DNA of 64,000 nucleotides from an uncultured Coriobacteriaceae bacterium (lineage in GTDB: Bacteria > Actinomycetota > Coriobacteriia > Coriobacteriales > Coriobacteriaceae): positions 1 to 64,000 of the forward strand of contig CASFXG010000023.1 in assembly GCA_949298635.1 (NCBI GenBank), given 5' to 3'. The position numbers and the translations under genes are program-made. Positions 31,312 through 41,101 of the stretch are shown here, piece after piece. The number at the start of each line of letters is the position of its first letter. The first letter of the stretch is position 1. A model generated the notes under the pieces. It saw nothing but the letters and a program-made list of their open reading frames with translations. It did not search any database and was not told the origin of the DNA.

Positions 31312-34300
31312 ATGGGAATGGATTCTTGGAATGCATCGACACGGCAAGCGGCGAAGATCACAGGCGGGGTAGCTTCTGTCGGAGGCGCGCGGGTGGTTCG
31401 CCCAGGCGCACGTGGCGCACGGGCGCTACCTATGGGACCGAGTTTCATGGTGCGCAGGACGAAGCTCGTCCAAGAGCTTATTCGAAAGGTGTCGAGTGCG
31501 GGAATAGGCGTAGTATGCGCACCGAAGGGATTCGGCAAGACCGCATTGCTCATCCAGTACGTGGATGAGGTTGCGAACGACCCGGAACGGGGGAGCGTTC
31601 GGCTCATCGACGCGGAGGATGCGGTCGTGGCCGAGCTCTCCGTCCAGATTGAGGAAATCGCCGAATCGTTCGCCGTGGCACCGCATCCAGCGATTGCGAT
31701 CGATAACCTGCCGCCGTTCGAGGGGTCGGACATCGATGCCTTCATGGACGTACTCAGGGATGCGCGTGCTGCCGGCATGGAGATCGTCGTGGCATGTACG
31801 CCCGCGGCTGGCGAGCTTACGCGTAGAATGGGCGATGCGGCGAAGTTTGGGGCGCAGCAACTCAAGATACAGCCGCGGGAATACGCTGAATGGTCTCATG
31901 TGCTCTCCATCTCCGCCTCGCTTGACGTGTACGCCTTGACGCAGGGCGTGCCGCTTCTCGTGGCTGCGCTTCAGGGCATGACGGATCAGACGGCGACGAT
32001 GCCCCAGCCGGTGGAAAGCTATGTGGCCGACCTGTACCGCACCATGCTGGAAGAGCTCAGTCACATCGATGCGACGCGCTATAAGCTCGCGGCGATGCTG
32101 ATCTTGGCGGGAGATGGAAACTTCAGCGACCTCGCGCGCGCCGGGCTCGACGCCTCTGCTCCTGAGTTGCGGTTACTGCTGCGGGAGTACCCGGTATTTG
32201 GCGAGGACAGGGCGTTGGGAACCTTCACGTGTCTGGGCTCCGAGCCGGGCGCGCGCAGGCAGATTCGCGAGCTCATCGCCCGCGATGCCCTGCCGCTCGT
32301 GCGGCGCACCGCCCGCGCCCTTTTGAAGGCGGGACGCGCGGATCGGGCTGTCGCGCTCATCGACGAGCATCTTTCTGCAAAGGAGGCCGCGGACTTCGTC
32401 GATGCGTTTCCACTCCTCTTTGCGATACATGGGCATGCGCGGTTCGTGAGCGAGGTCACAGCGCGGCGTCGTGAAACGGGCGGAGACGAGCGTGCGTCGC
32501 TCTCGCTCGAACTTGCCGTCTATGCCTCAGCGTTGACCGCGGGAGATTACCGGCTGGCGCGCGCTGTTGGCGGGGAGCTCCGCCTGCGCGTTGACGAGGT
32601 GGTGTCGGCGACGCAGCGGCAGGCGTGGGAGGAGGCTCGACTGCTTGCCAGGTCGGTATCGCATGCGTCCGGGCTCGATCTTCCTGCAGTGGCGTCGCCT
32701 AAGAAGCGGGGCGGCGCGCCACGGGGCATCGACTGCGAGGCGCTTGAGGTGCATGCCCGTTGTCGTCGTGCGCTCATCGAATGCGGGACGTGGACGGGAG
32801 ACGCCGAGCGCCTACTCGAACGGGTGAGTAACGGTCTCCCGAGCGACGATGCGGTCGATGTCCCGCTCGCGCTTCTGCGCTGCGACGTCATGCTTGCCGA
32901 AGCGCTCATGGGCTCGCTTGGCCATATCGGTAAGGATGATGCGGAACTCGCGGTATCGGATCGTGTGTTTCGCGAGCGTAAGCTGGCACCCCTGGTGAGT
33001 TATGCCAGGCTCGTGCGTTCCGCCCGGCGCCTGTTCGCGGGGTCGCCGCTCATCGATGAGCGCGCCTTCACCGATGCGGGCACCGCAGCCCTTCGGGCAT
33101 CAGATCTATCGTTGCAGCTGCTTGCGACGCTGTTTGCCGGTTGGCAGGAGCTCGTGCAAGGTCAGGCGGTCAACGCGCGTTTTCGCGCACAGCAGGTGCT
33201 GAAGCTCGCGGATGAGGGTCAGCCGTATCTGCAGATGCAAGCAGGGTTTCTCGAGCGCATCGCGCATCTGTGCGGCATGTCGCGCGGGGCGGTGCGCGAG
33301 GAAGCTGGTCTTCAGGATCTGAACAGGAAGGACGTGACGCCTGCGGAGGCTTGGGAATGTGCTGCCTGCCTCTCTGCGGCACGCGATGACGCCGAGCTCG
33401 CCGCGTGGTTCTCCCTGCACAAGGAGACGCTGCTCACGCCCTCGTTCAGGCTGTTCGCACGGCTTGCGATATCGGTTTTGGGTCCGCGCGCCGATGCCCT
33501 GCGCCGCATGTTGCCGGCGGGTACCGCACCGTACTACCTGTTCGATGAGGATCCAAAAGACGAGGAACAGCCCCTGTTCGAGCTGTTCGCAAAAGATTAT
33601 ACGGAAGAGGAAGTCGGGAGGGTGTCCATCCGACTGCTCGGCGGTTTCTCGGTGACGCGCAATGGGCATGTCCTCACGGATACCATTTGGAAGCGGCGCA
33701 AGATCGGACTGCTTGCGGCGCGCCTCGCTATCGAGCGGGGAACGTACGTCACGCGCCGCACCATTACCGAGGAAATCTGGCCGGGCCTCGATTACGCGAA
33801 GGCACGTGAGAACCTCTATTCGACGCTGTCGACGTTGCGACATGCCCTGGGGCAGAGGAAGGATGGTCCGCAGTACATCGTGACGCAAGGGGATGGCATC
33901 GCCTTCAACAGCGAGTTCGTGGACAGCGATGTCGTCCGCTTCAGTGAGCTCGCACGCGAGATTCTGCTCGGGCATCTCCGCATGAGCTCATCGCAGCTCA
34001 TATCGATGTGTTTGAAGGTGGAGAGCTTGTATGTGGGGCCGCTGCTCGTCCCCGACCGCTGCACCATCCCGTATTTCACGCATATGCGCCATGTGCTGCA
34101 GACGAAGTTCATCGATTGCATGATTCGCGGCGTGGACGTGGCGATTGAGGAAGAGGATGTGAACTCTGCGCTCTGGATGATCGAGGCGGCGCTGCGCAGT
34201 GAAGCCGGACGCGAGGACGTCGTGCGACGCGCGTTGCAGGTCTACGAGCTTGCCGGCAGGTATTCAGATGTCGAGGAGGTGTATCGCATGCATCGGGAGC

Positions 34301-34392
34301 ATCTGCGCCGACAAGCCGATCGCGCTCCCGAGCCCGAGACAGAGCGGGTATACAGGCAGATTGAAGGAAGACGCTTGAGGTACGGTGCGTGA
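31312..34392 (+). CDS. Large STAND-ATPase / BTAD (SARP-like) transcriptional regulator
   Basis: 1026 aa. An N-terminal P-loop ATPase has Walker A at residues 70-77 (APKGFGKT), as in MalT/LAL-type STAND regulators. A long helical middle section (about 250-760) looks like repeat-type sensor or oligomerisation modules. From about residue 771, VSIRLLGGFSVTRNG begins an OmpR/PhoB-type winged helix, including TRRTITEEIWPGLDYAKARENL, and a BTAD domain follows to the C-terminus. The ATG at 31312 follows GAGGGA. Two pairs of 11-bp-spaced AATCTTGC-type repeats upstream are likely targets. Ligand and regulon are unknown. Confidence 0.85.
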   Translation: MGMDSWNASTRQAAKITGGVASVGGARVVRPGARGARALPMGPSFMVRRTKLVQELIRKVSSAGIGVVCAPKGFGKTALLIQYVDEVANDPERGSVRLIDAEDAVVAELSVQIEEIAESFAVAPHPAIAIDNLPPFEGSDIDAFMDVLRDARAAGMEIVVACTPAAGELTRRMGDAAKFGAQQLKIQPREYAEWSHVLSISASLDVYALTQGVPLLVAALQGMTDQTATMPQPVESYVADLYRTMLEELSHIDATRYKLAAMLILAGDGNFSDLARAGLDASAPELRLLLREYPVFGEDRALGTFTCLGSEPGARRQIRELIARDALPLVRRTARALLKAGRADRAVALIDEHLSAKEAADFVDAFPLLFAIHGHARFVSEVTARRRETGGDERASLSLELAVYASALTAGDYRLARAVGGELRLRVDEVVSATQRQAWEEARLLARSVSHASGLDLPAVASPKKRGGAPRGIDCEALEVHARCRRALIECGTWTGDAERLLERVSNGLPSDDAVDVPLALLRCDVMLAEALMGSLGHIGKDDAELAVSDRVFRERKLAPLVSYARLVRSARRLFAGSPLIDERAFTDAGTAALRASDLSLQLLATLFAGWQELVQGQAVNARFRAQQVLKLADEGQPYLQMQAGFLERIAHLCGMSRGAVREEAGLQDLNRKDVTPAEAWECAACLSAARDDAELAAWFSLHKETLLTPSFRLFARLAISVLGPRADALRRMLPAGTAPYYLFDEDPKDEEQPLFELFAKDYTEEEVGRVSIRLLGGFSVTRNGHVLTDTIWKRRKIGLLAARLAIERGTYVTRRTITEEIWPGLDYAKARENLYSTLSTLRHALGQRKDGPQYIVTQGDGIAFNSEFVDSDVVRFSELAREILLGHLRMSSSQLISMCLKVESLYVGPLLVPDRCTIPYFTHMRHVLQTKFIDCMIRGVDVAIEEEDVNSALWMIEAALRSEAGREDVVRRALQVYELAGRYSDVEEVYRMHREHLRRQADRAPEPETERVYRQIEGRRLRYGA

Positions 34393-34478
34393 GCTCGTAT
34401 GGGCACCGCGGTGCCGAGCGGGGGTTGGCGGATTGCCGTATGCCTGCGCGTCTACGCGGTGCCCTGCATATGAGTTCG

Positions 34479-34778
34479 TTAGGGGAGCTCGATGTGCTCG
34501 ATGTCGTCGCGCTTGCTCTCGCGATATAGGGAGAACTTGCGACCGATGACTTGGATCACCTCGGCATGGCAGCGCTCGGCGAGGTAATCGGCGGCCTCGC
34601 GGGTATCGAGGGAGGAGGTGTCGAGCACCGAGCACTTGATGAGCTCGTGAGCTTCGAGGGCGGCGTTCGCTTGCTCCACCACGCCGTCGTTCACATCGGT
34701 TTTGCCGATGATGATGGCGGGCTTGAGATGGTGGGCGAGACTGCGCAGATGGCGAACGTGCTTGCCGGAGAGAGCCAT
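34479..34778 (-). CDS. yhbY: YhbY-type CRM-domain RNA-binding protein
   Basis: 99 aa covering one CRM domain: ALSGKHVRHLRSLAHHLKP, the GxxG-type loop IIIGKTDVNDGV and the C-terminal VIQVIGRKFSLYRES. YhbY associates with the assembling large ribosomal subunit. The ATG at 34778 gives the family's usual length; the best ribosome-binding match (AAAGG) is rather distant. It converges with the large regulator and diverges from the Pro-rich membrane protein. Confidence 0.9.
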   Translation of the reverse strand: MALSGKHVRHLRSLAHHLKPAIIIGKTDVNDGVVEQANAALEAHELIKCSVLDTSSLDTREAADYLAERCHAEVIQVIGRKFSLYRESKRDDIEHIELP

Positions 34779-34985
34779 GGGAATCGCTTGCCTTTCGCGG
34801 TTGCTGATTGAGTACCGAATGCTTTGGGCGAAAACGCAACAACGATACCGTAAAGGGACGTGTTTCCGCAAGAAGGAGGTGGTATGGGGAGATGATGCGC
34901 GCATCGCCTCGGTGACGAGGGCGCATGCCTGAGAACAACAATCGAAACAGTTGGCAGTGTGGTGGAACGGTACCCTGGCCCACGA

Positions 34986-34991
34986 TATAAT
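34986..34991 (+). promoter_or_regulatory. -10 element upstream of the Pro-rich protein
   Basis: A perfect TATAAT 48 nt before the start codon. The best -35 at 17-nt spacing, TGGAAC, is weak. Confidence 0.45.
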
Positions 34992-35038
34992 GGAAAAATC
35001 GTAGGGGCGCGCGACGCGCGCAAAGGGAGGAGACCACC

Positions 35039-36250
35039 ATGAACGAGCAAGAACAGCAGGGAATGCCCCCTGTGCCGCAACCTGCCGAGTCCGAACAGCC
35101 ACCCGTGCCCGAGCAGCCGGCCGTTGTGCCTGAGCAACCCGCTGTACCCGCTCAGCCCGTGCCCGAGCAGCCGATTGCCGAGGCTCCGCAGCCCGTGCCC
35201 GCGCCGACGGAGCAGCCCGCGCCTGCGGTGCCCGCCCAGCCCGCCGCTGCACCTGCTGAGCCTGCTGCACCTGCCCAGCCCGCGCCCGAGCAGCCCGCAG
35301 CCGCGCCGGCATCTGTGCCTCCCGCGTGGTCTGCGGCCGGGATGCCTCAGCCTCCGGTAGCGCCGGCGCCTGGAGCCACCCAGGCTGCACCGGGAGCCAC
35401 GCAGCAGGCAAGTTGGCAGGTTCCGCAGAGCCAGCCTGCGCCTGAGCAGCCTCCGGCGTACGCCCAGCCTCCTGCTGCCGGGTATGCTGCGCCTGCACAG
35501 GCCGATATGCCTTCGCCTGTCCAGCCGCAGAAGAAATCGAACGCGGGGCTCATCGTGGGCGGTATTGTTGGCGCGCTGCTCGTCATCGTGGCGGTCGTGC
35601 TTGTGGCATTCGTCATCCCCAACCTGAACTCGCCGAGCGCGAGCACGGGGGGCGTGACGATCGACGAGCCCGCCGAGGAACCTGCCGAGCCGAACGCTCC
35701 TGCCGACGATCCTGCTGAACCGAGCGTTCCTGCCGATGCCGACGCGGAGACCCTTGTTACCGCCGCTGCCGAGGCCGAGCTCGACAAGCTCAAGAACGCC
35801 GACCCCGAAGCGCTTGCGCTCGTGGGCGATATCGTGAACGAGGGCTTCGAGAACCAGACCGATGAGACGCTCGAGACCTGCGGCGTCGATCCGGAGGAGT
35901 ACGCGCGCATCATGCTCGAGGGCTTCTCGTACACGATCGACGACGTTTACGTTTACGAGTCGATCGACGAGGCGACGGTGTACGCGACCGTGACCTGCCG
36001 CGATATCTTCGAACTCATCGACAACTACAACTACATGCTCGAGGCCTATGTAAACTCCGAAGACTACCAGTACACCACGTATGAAGAGGATTGCCAGCGC
36101 ATGGGCATGATCTTCATCGAGGCGGCTGAATCCGCCGGCATGAACGGTGGCTATCAGATGACGATCGATCTCACGTACGAGAACGGCTCGTGGGTCGTCG
36201 ACGAGGATCAGTGGGAGAGCGAGCTCGACTGGCTCTTCGACGTGGAGTAA
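35039..36250 (+). CDS. Pro/Gln/Ala-rich single-pass membrane protein with extracytoplasmic domain
   Basis: 403 aa. Residues about 10-165 are low-complexity, dominated by PEQP, PAQP and PAP repeats. A lysine pair precedes one transmembrane helix (about 170-194, GLIVGGIVGALLVIVAVVLV). An acidic linker rich in PAEEPAEPN follows, then a folded acidic domain of about 165 residues. Charge placement suggests the repeat end is inside and the folded domain outside. AAGGGAGGAG precedes the ATG. I do not recognise the C-terminal domain; similar layouts are frequent in Coriobacteriia. Confidence 0.8.
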   Translation: MNEQEQQGMPPVPQPAESEQPPVPEQPAVVPEQPAVPAQPVPEQPIAEAPQPVPAPTEQPAPAVPAQPAAAPAEPAAPAQPAPEQPAAAPASVPPAWSAAGMPQPPVAPAPGATQAAPGATQQASWQVPQSQPAPEQPPAYAQPPAAGYAAPAQADMPSPVQPQKKSNAGLIVGGIVGALLVIVAVVLVAFVIPNLNSPSASTGGVTIDEPAEEPAEPNAPADDPAEPSVPADADAETLVTAAAEAELDKLKNADPEALALVGDIVNEGFENQTDETLETCGVDPEEYARIMLEGFSYTIDDVYVYESIDEATVYATVTCRDIFELIDNYNYMLEAYVNSEDYQYTTYEEDCQRMGMIFIEAAESAGMNGGYQMTIDLTYENGSWVVDEDQWESELDWLFDVE

Positions 36251-36558
36251 ACGGTTTGCCGGACGAACGCCGTGCGTCCCCCGGCACAATATGTAGATAG
36301 CGTCCTTGCTATGCAAACGGCGTGCTGCGACTGGGCGGCACGCCGTTTTTTCGTTTGACTGCTAGTACTCAGCGCTCAAAGAAATCAATATGTAGTGTTA
36401 CCGTTCACGGAATAGCGCAATATGTTGGAATTTCTGTCAAGCTGCCTTGGTACAATCAAATGCGGCTGCCGTCGCGCGCCCGAAGCGCCTCGGGTTTTGT
36501 CCGCACGGGCGGCGAAACTATCAGCAGCCGGCCATTTCAGCTAGAAAGCGAGGATCCC
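36251..36558. other. Intergenic region before nrdJ
   Basis: 308 bp. It contains a terminator (36315-36351) and an AT-richer stretch ending in TACAAT (36451-36456), a possible nrdJ -10. I looked for a cobalamin riboswitch (B12 box) and an NrdR-box pair upstream of this B12-dependent enzyme and found neither. Confidence 0.5.
36315..36351 (+). terminator. Intrinsic terminator after the Pro-rich protein gene
   Basis: AACGGCGTGC pairs with GCACGCCGTT around a 12-nt loop and runs into six T residues. Confidence 0.9.
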
Positions 36559-39500
36559 ATGGCAACCACAGTCGAGGAGCTGATCTGCCGTCGATTCACG
36601 TCGGCGCTCGATGCACCCGAGAACGCAGACAAGACGGTATACGACCTCTTCGAATGGTCGAAGCGCGACGTGCTCCTCACGGACTACAAGACGGGCAGGG
36701 TGCTCTGCGAGATGCACGATCTCGAGTTTCCCGTCCAGTATTCCCAAAATGCCGTGGATATCATCGCGTCGAAGTACTTCCGCCGCGCCGGCGTGCCCGA
36801 GACGGGCCACGAGGTGTCGATGCGCCAGGTCGCGCACCGCATGGTCGATTTCTGGGTCGCGGCGCTCATCGACGAGGGCATGATCGAAGAAGGTGAGCAG
36901 GCGCGAATCCTCTACGACGAACTCGTCTACCTCATCCTCGACCAGCGTTTCGCCCCCAACTCGCCGCAGTGGTTCAATACCGGCCTCAAGCGCAGCTACG
37001 GCATTTCGGGCGAGCCGCAGGAGATGTATTACGTCGACCCGGAGAGCGGCGAGGTTGTCGAGTCAATCGATCAGTACACGCGCACCCAGGCGAGTGCCTG
37101 CTTCATCGTGAGCGTGCAGGACAAGCTGCTCGGCGACCACTCCATCTCCGACGAGTTCGTTACCGAGACGAAGCTCTTCAAGGGTGGGTCGGGCACAGGC
37201 TCGAACTTCAGCGCGCTGCGTGCCGAGGGCGAGAAGCTCTCGGGCGGCGGCGTGTCGAGCGGCGTCATGAGCTTCCTGCGCGGCCTCGACCGCAACGCGG
37301 ACGCCATCAAGAGCGGCGGCACCACGCGCCGCGCCGCGAAGATGGTCTGCCTTGATATCGACCATCCGGATATCGAGAAGTTCATCACGTGGAAGTCGCG
37401 CGAGGAGGACAAGGCGCTCGCGCTCATGAAGATGGGCTACGACGGCGACATCAACGGCGAGGCGTACTCGACGGTCTCCGGGCAGAATTCGAACAACTCC
37501 CTGCGCATCGATAACGAGTTCATGGCGAAGGTCATGGCGCTGCCCGAAGATCCGGATGCCTCCTACGAGCTCAAGGGGCGCGTCGACCACGATTTCAACC
37601 GCGAGGTTTCGGTCAAGCACATCTGGGACATCTTCAACGAAAGCGCCTGGCGTTGCGCCGACCCGGCACCGCAGTTCAGCGACACCTTCAACGAGTGGCA
37701 TACGTGCCCCGGCGGCGAGGACGGCGTCGTGGGTGCCTACTACAACCGCCTGAACTCTACGAACCCCTGCGGCGAGTACGCGTTCCTGGACGATTCGAGC
37801 TGCAACCTCGCGTCCATCAATGTGTTCCGCTACTACGACGCGGCGACCGACCATTTCGACGTGGAGGGCTTCGAGCACACGGTCGATGTCGTGCAGCTCG
37901 CGCTCGAGGCGTCCATCGCATGGGGTCAGTTCCCCACGAAGGACATCGCGCGCAAGACCTATCGCTTCCGTGCGACGGGGTTGGGCATTTCGAATCTCGC
38001 AAGCCTGCTCATGGCGAAGGGCATGCCGTACGACTCGTGTGAGGCGCGCGCGATGGCGTCTGCCATTGTGGGAACCCTCACCGGTCGCAGCTATGCGGTC
38101 TCCGCCATCATGGCGCGCAAGGTCGGTCCCTTCGACTGCTATGACATCAACAAGCGCCATATGGCGCGCGTGATCCGCAACCATGCGCGCGTTGCCGGCG
38201 CTCGCAACGATGCGTTCGAAGACCTCACCATTGAGCCGCCGGTAGTCGACTTCGACCTGCTCGAGCAGGCAGGCGAGGGCGAGCTCGCGAGCGCGCTCAT
38301 CGAGAGCTGGACGTTCGCTGAAGAACTCGGCGAGCGCTATGGGTACCGCAACGCGCAGGTGAGCGTCATGGCACCTACGGGCACCATCTCGTTCGCCATG
38401 GACTGCGGCGCCACCTCCATCGAGCCGTTCTTCAGCCATATGGCGTATAAGAAGCTCTCCGGCGGCGGGTTCATGACCATCGCGAACCCGGTGATCGGCG
38501 ACGCCCTGCGCCATCTGGGCTATACCGAGGACGAGGTTGCCGATATCCTCGCGTACGTGCAGGCTACCGATGAGAATGGCATGATCGTCGACGGCAAGAT
38601 CGAGGGTGCCCCGCACCTCAAGCCCGAGCATCTGCCCATTTTCGATACCGCGAATGTCTGCGGGTCGGGCGAGCGCTACATCGCGCCGCGCGGGCACGTG
38701 CTCATGGTGGCCGCCCTCATGCCGCTCGTCTCCGGCGCCATCTCCAAGACCGTGAATCTGCCGCGCGAGGCGACCGTCCAGGATTTCAAGGATGTCATCA
38801 CGCTCGCTTGGCAGACGGGCTGCAAGGGCATCACCCTCTACCGCGACGGCTCCAAGAACGCGCAGCCGCTCAACACCTCCCTTTCCGACGATGACGGTGA
38901 GAAGGAGCTGGCGGATCTTTCCTACGCGGCGCTACTCGAGTACGCGCAGGGGGCGAAGACGCAGCTCGCGAGCGCCCAGCAGCCGGCGCGCCGCAAGCGC
39001 GTCATGGGCATTCGCAACGGACGCACGCACCTCGCGCAGATCGACGGCGTGAAGATCTATACCACGGTGAACCGCAACGAAGAGGGAAAGATCTCTGAGC
39101 TCTTCGTGACGACCGATCGCGAGGGTACGACCATCATGGGTCTTCTGAACTCGCTTTCGAAGACCATCTCCGTCATGCTGCAGTACGGCATTCCGGCCGA
39201 GAGCATCTCCAAGATGCTGCGCGGGCAGATGTACGAGCCCTACGGCTTTGTGCAGAGCCACCCGAACATCAAGTACGTAACCTCGATCTCCGACCTCATC
39301 TCGAAGGTCATCGATATCGAGCTCGGCGACTACACGCGCGTTCAGGTGAAGCCCGAGGGCTGGGGGCAGATCGCCGGCGCCACGCCCGCGCCCGCCGTGC
39401 CGATGGCGGTCGAGCTCGACCTCGATGAGGAGCCTGTTGCGAGTGAGGAGGAGCTCTCGCGGCTCGCTGCTCAGAAGGAGCAGGAACTCGAGGAGGAGAC

Positions 39501-39687
39501 CGGCATCGCCAACAACGGCGACTACTATACCGCCGCGTTCGTGAACGAGGCCGTGCACGACGCGGCGCTCCACGGCGAACGCCTCTACGACGGCAGCACC
39601 TGCCCCAACTGCGGCAGCTCGCGCATGGTGCAGAACGGGACGTGCAAGGTGTGCATGGATTGTGGGACGACCACGGGATGCTCCTGA
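36559..39687 (+). CDS. nrdJ: Cobalamin-dependent class II ribonucleotide reductase
   Basis: Reduces ribonucleotides to deoxyribonucleotides using adenosylcobalamin, independent of oxygen. The 1042-aa protein has QASACFIVSVQD, the substrate-site blocks NPCGEYAFLDDSSCNLASINV (by start, about residue 405) and MAPTGTISFAMDCGATS, and a C-terminal TSCPD domain ending in a zinc-ribbon-like CPNCGSS-CKVCMDCGTTTGCS. The redox-active C-terminal cysteines are therefore present. The ATG at 36559 follows GAAAGCGAGGA. It depends on a B12 supply, like metH in this window. A 97-bp palindrome follows. Confidence 0.96.
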   Translation: MATTVEELICRRFTSALDAPENADKTVYDLFEWSKRDVLLTDYKTGRVLCEMHDLEFPVQYSQNAVDIIASKYFRRAGVPETGHEVSMRQVAHRMVDFWVAALIDEGMIEEGEQARILYDELVYLILDQRFAPNSPQWFNTGLKRSYGISGEPQEMYYVDPESGEVVESIDQYTRTQASACFIVSVQDKLLGDHSISDEFVTETKLFKGGSGTGSNFSALRAEGEKLSGGGVSSGVMSFLRGLDRNADAIKSGGTTRRAAKMVCLDIDHPDIEKFITWKSREEDKALALMKMGYDGDINGEAYSTVSGQNSNNSLRIDNEFMAKVMALPEDPDASYELKGRVDHDFNREVSVKHIWDIFNESAWRCADPAPQFSDTFNEWHTCPGGEDGVVGAYYNRLNSTNPCGEYAFLDDSSCNLASINVFRYYDAATDHFDVEGFEHTVDVVQLALEASIAWGQFPTKDIARKTYRFRATGLGISNLASLLMAKGMPYDSCEARAMASAIVGTLTGRSYAVSAIMARKVGPFDCYDINKRHMARVIRNHARVAGARNDAFEDLTIEPPVVDFDLLEQAGEGELASALIESWTFAEELGERYGYRNAQVSVMAPTGTISFAMDCGATSIEPFFSHMAYKKLSGGGFMTIANPVIGDALRHLGYTEDEVADILAYVQATDENGMIVDGKIEGAPHLKPEHLPIFDTANVCGSGERYIAPRGHVLMVAALMPLVSGAISKTVNLPREATVQDFKDVITLAWQTGCKGITLYRDGSKNAQPLNTSLSDDDGEKELADLSYAALLEYAQGAKTQLASAQQPARRKRVMGIRNGRTHLAQIDGVKIYTTVNRNEEGKISELFVTTDREGTTIMGLLNSLSKTISVMLQYGIPAESISKMLRGQMYEPYGFVQSHPNIKYVTSISDLISKVIDIELGDYTRVQVKPEGWGQIAGATPAPAVPMAVELDLDEEPVASEEELSRLAAQKEQELEEETGIANNGDYYTAAFVNEAVHDAALHGERLYDGSTCPNCGSSRMVQNGTCKVCMDCGTTTGCS

Positions 39688-39710
39688 TGTAGGTCCACTC
39701 ATCCCGGCGG

Positions 39711-39807
39711 CGCACCGTAGCACCCAACCTTGACGTTCAAGCGGGCGGGCATGGCCCTTAGGCCTATGCCCGCCCGCTTTCGCGTCAATCTTGGGCACTA
39801 CGGCGCG
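39711..39807. repeat. 97-bp palindrome, ATGGCCC/AGGCCTAT family, copy 2
   Basis: Nearly the whole segment is one imperfect inverted repeat: outer arms CGCACCGTAG/CTACGGCGCG, mid arms TTGACG/CGTCAA, inner arms AAGCGGGCGGGCAT/ATGCCCGCCCGCTT, apex around GGCCCTTAGGCC. The apex matches copies at 12772 and 39842, while the outer stem differs. It lies 24 nt after nrdJ and may end that transcript. Confidence 0.85.
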
Positions 39808-39841
39808 CCGTACGCTGGTGGTCGGGGAAATGAATCTTCGA

Positions 39842-39900
39842 GCATGGCCCTAAGGCCTATGCCGTCCCTCTTTCATGGCAATCTGCGGCACCTGGAAAGG
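39842..39900. repeat. ATGGCCC/AGGCCTAT family, partial copy 3
   Basis: The apex GCATGGCCCTAAGGCCTATG (39842-39861) is followed by AATCTGCGGCACCTGG (39880-39895), the right arm of copy 1 at 12811-12826. The matching left arm is missing, so this is a truncated copy. The 297-bp gap between nrdJ and the AEC gene contains these two repeats and no gene. Confidence 0.75.
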
Positions 39901-39984
39901 CCGTACCTTGGAGGTAGGGATTGGGTCGATGCCTGGCCTTGGCTGCTCCCGTGGCTCGAATGGCAGGGTGACACTTCGGGGTGC

Positions 39985-40905
39985 CTACAGCGCGCCGGAG
40001 CAGGTGATGATAATCAGCATCGCGGTAATGCCGATCGCGATGCTGATTGTTCCCGCGAGGCCGGAGAGGCCATGGTCTCCGCCGCACCAGAGCGTATAGA
40101 GGGGCGCGAGGGCAGACATGGGCGCCCAGATGACGGTGGCAATCACGCAGCGCGTGAGGGTGTCGAAGGGCAGGAGGAACCAGGCGGCGAGCGAGAGCAC
40201 GAGGCAGGTGCCCACACGCAGCGCGAGCACTTCGAATAGGCGGTTGAGCTTGCGGGCGTTGACGTGCGTGCTCGTCATGAGTCCGAGCATGAAGAGCGAC
40301 AGGAACGGGTTCGCGTTCGCGACGGGCTCCACGAATTCGATCACAACGCCCGGCATGCGAATGCCTGCGAGCGCGAGCGCGACGAGCAGGATATAGCAGT
40401 CAAACGGGATGGATGAGAACAGGCGCTTCAGCATCGTGCGCAGCCGGTGGGGATCGTCCTCGCCGCCAAGAAGCGCCTTGGTGAGGGCGAACGACCCGCC
40501 CGTCACGACGATGGAGTTGCCCGCATCGATGAGACACGCGGTGACCACGCTCGATGCAGGAAAGATCGCCTGGATGAACGGGAGGGCGAAGCATCCGATG
40601 TTCATGCCGCCTGCGCCGAACAGGAAGAGCGGGCGATCCTGCTGTGACATATGGCTGGTCGTCAGCAGGGCTACCGCATAGGGAATCGCCGCGCAGGCGA
40701 ATCCCACCACGACGATGACGAGCATGGAAGGGAGCACCTCGGTCGATCCGAACGCGTGGATGATGGTCGCGGGCAGCGTGAGCTTGAATACGATGGTTGA
40801 GATGAGCTTATCCGCCCCCTTGCTGATGAGGTCGAGGCGGGATGCTGCGATGCCGAGCACGATGATCGTTGCGAAGGAGGTCACGCTCAAAAGCGCGGTT
40901 TCCAT
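39985..40905 (-). CDS. AEC-family transporter
   Basis: 306-aa integral membrane protein of the auxin efflux carrier fold with about ten hydrophobic helices in two halves. The first half holds LTLPATIIHAFGS and AGGMNIGCFALPF, the second ALAPLYTLWCGGD. Bacterial members export or exchange organic acids and amino acids such as malate; substrate cannot be assigned. It is a single gene, divergent from the next. Confidence 0.88.
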   Translation of the reverse strand: METALLSVTSFATIIVLGIAASRLDLISKGADKLISTIVFKLTLPATIIHAFGSTEVLPSMLVIVVVGFACAAIPYAVALLTTSHMSQQDRPLFLFGAGGMNIGCFALPFIQAIFPASSVVTACLIDAGNSIVVTGGSFALTKALLGGEDDPHRLRTMLKRLFSSIPFDCYILLVALALAGIRMPGVVIEFVEPVANANPFLSLFMLGLMTSTHVNARKLNRLFEVLALRVGTCLVLSLAAWFLLPFDTLTRCVIATVIWAPMSALAPLYTLWCGGDHGLSGLAGTISIAIGITAMLIIITCSGAL

Positions 40906-41101
40906 GATGCCTCCCGAGAAGGGGTCGGTAGTTTCCGGTGCAACAGGATAGCGCTTCTTACGCTTCGCTCGGCGATTATTAACGACCCGTTTTTATTCAC
41001 GCGGATGCCGTGGTCTTTGCAGGCGGGTGATCGATGGGCGTTGCGGCGATGGTACGCTATGCACGACGTCATAGTCTTGTTTCCGCGCGTTGGAGGTTGA
41101 C

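Noticed and set aside
36352-36558. Possible cobalamin riboswitch upstream of nrdJ
   Set aside because: No B12-box-like sequence or supporting helices were found. The metF-metH leader (48874-48947) also lacks SAM or B12 riboswitch features.
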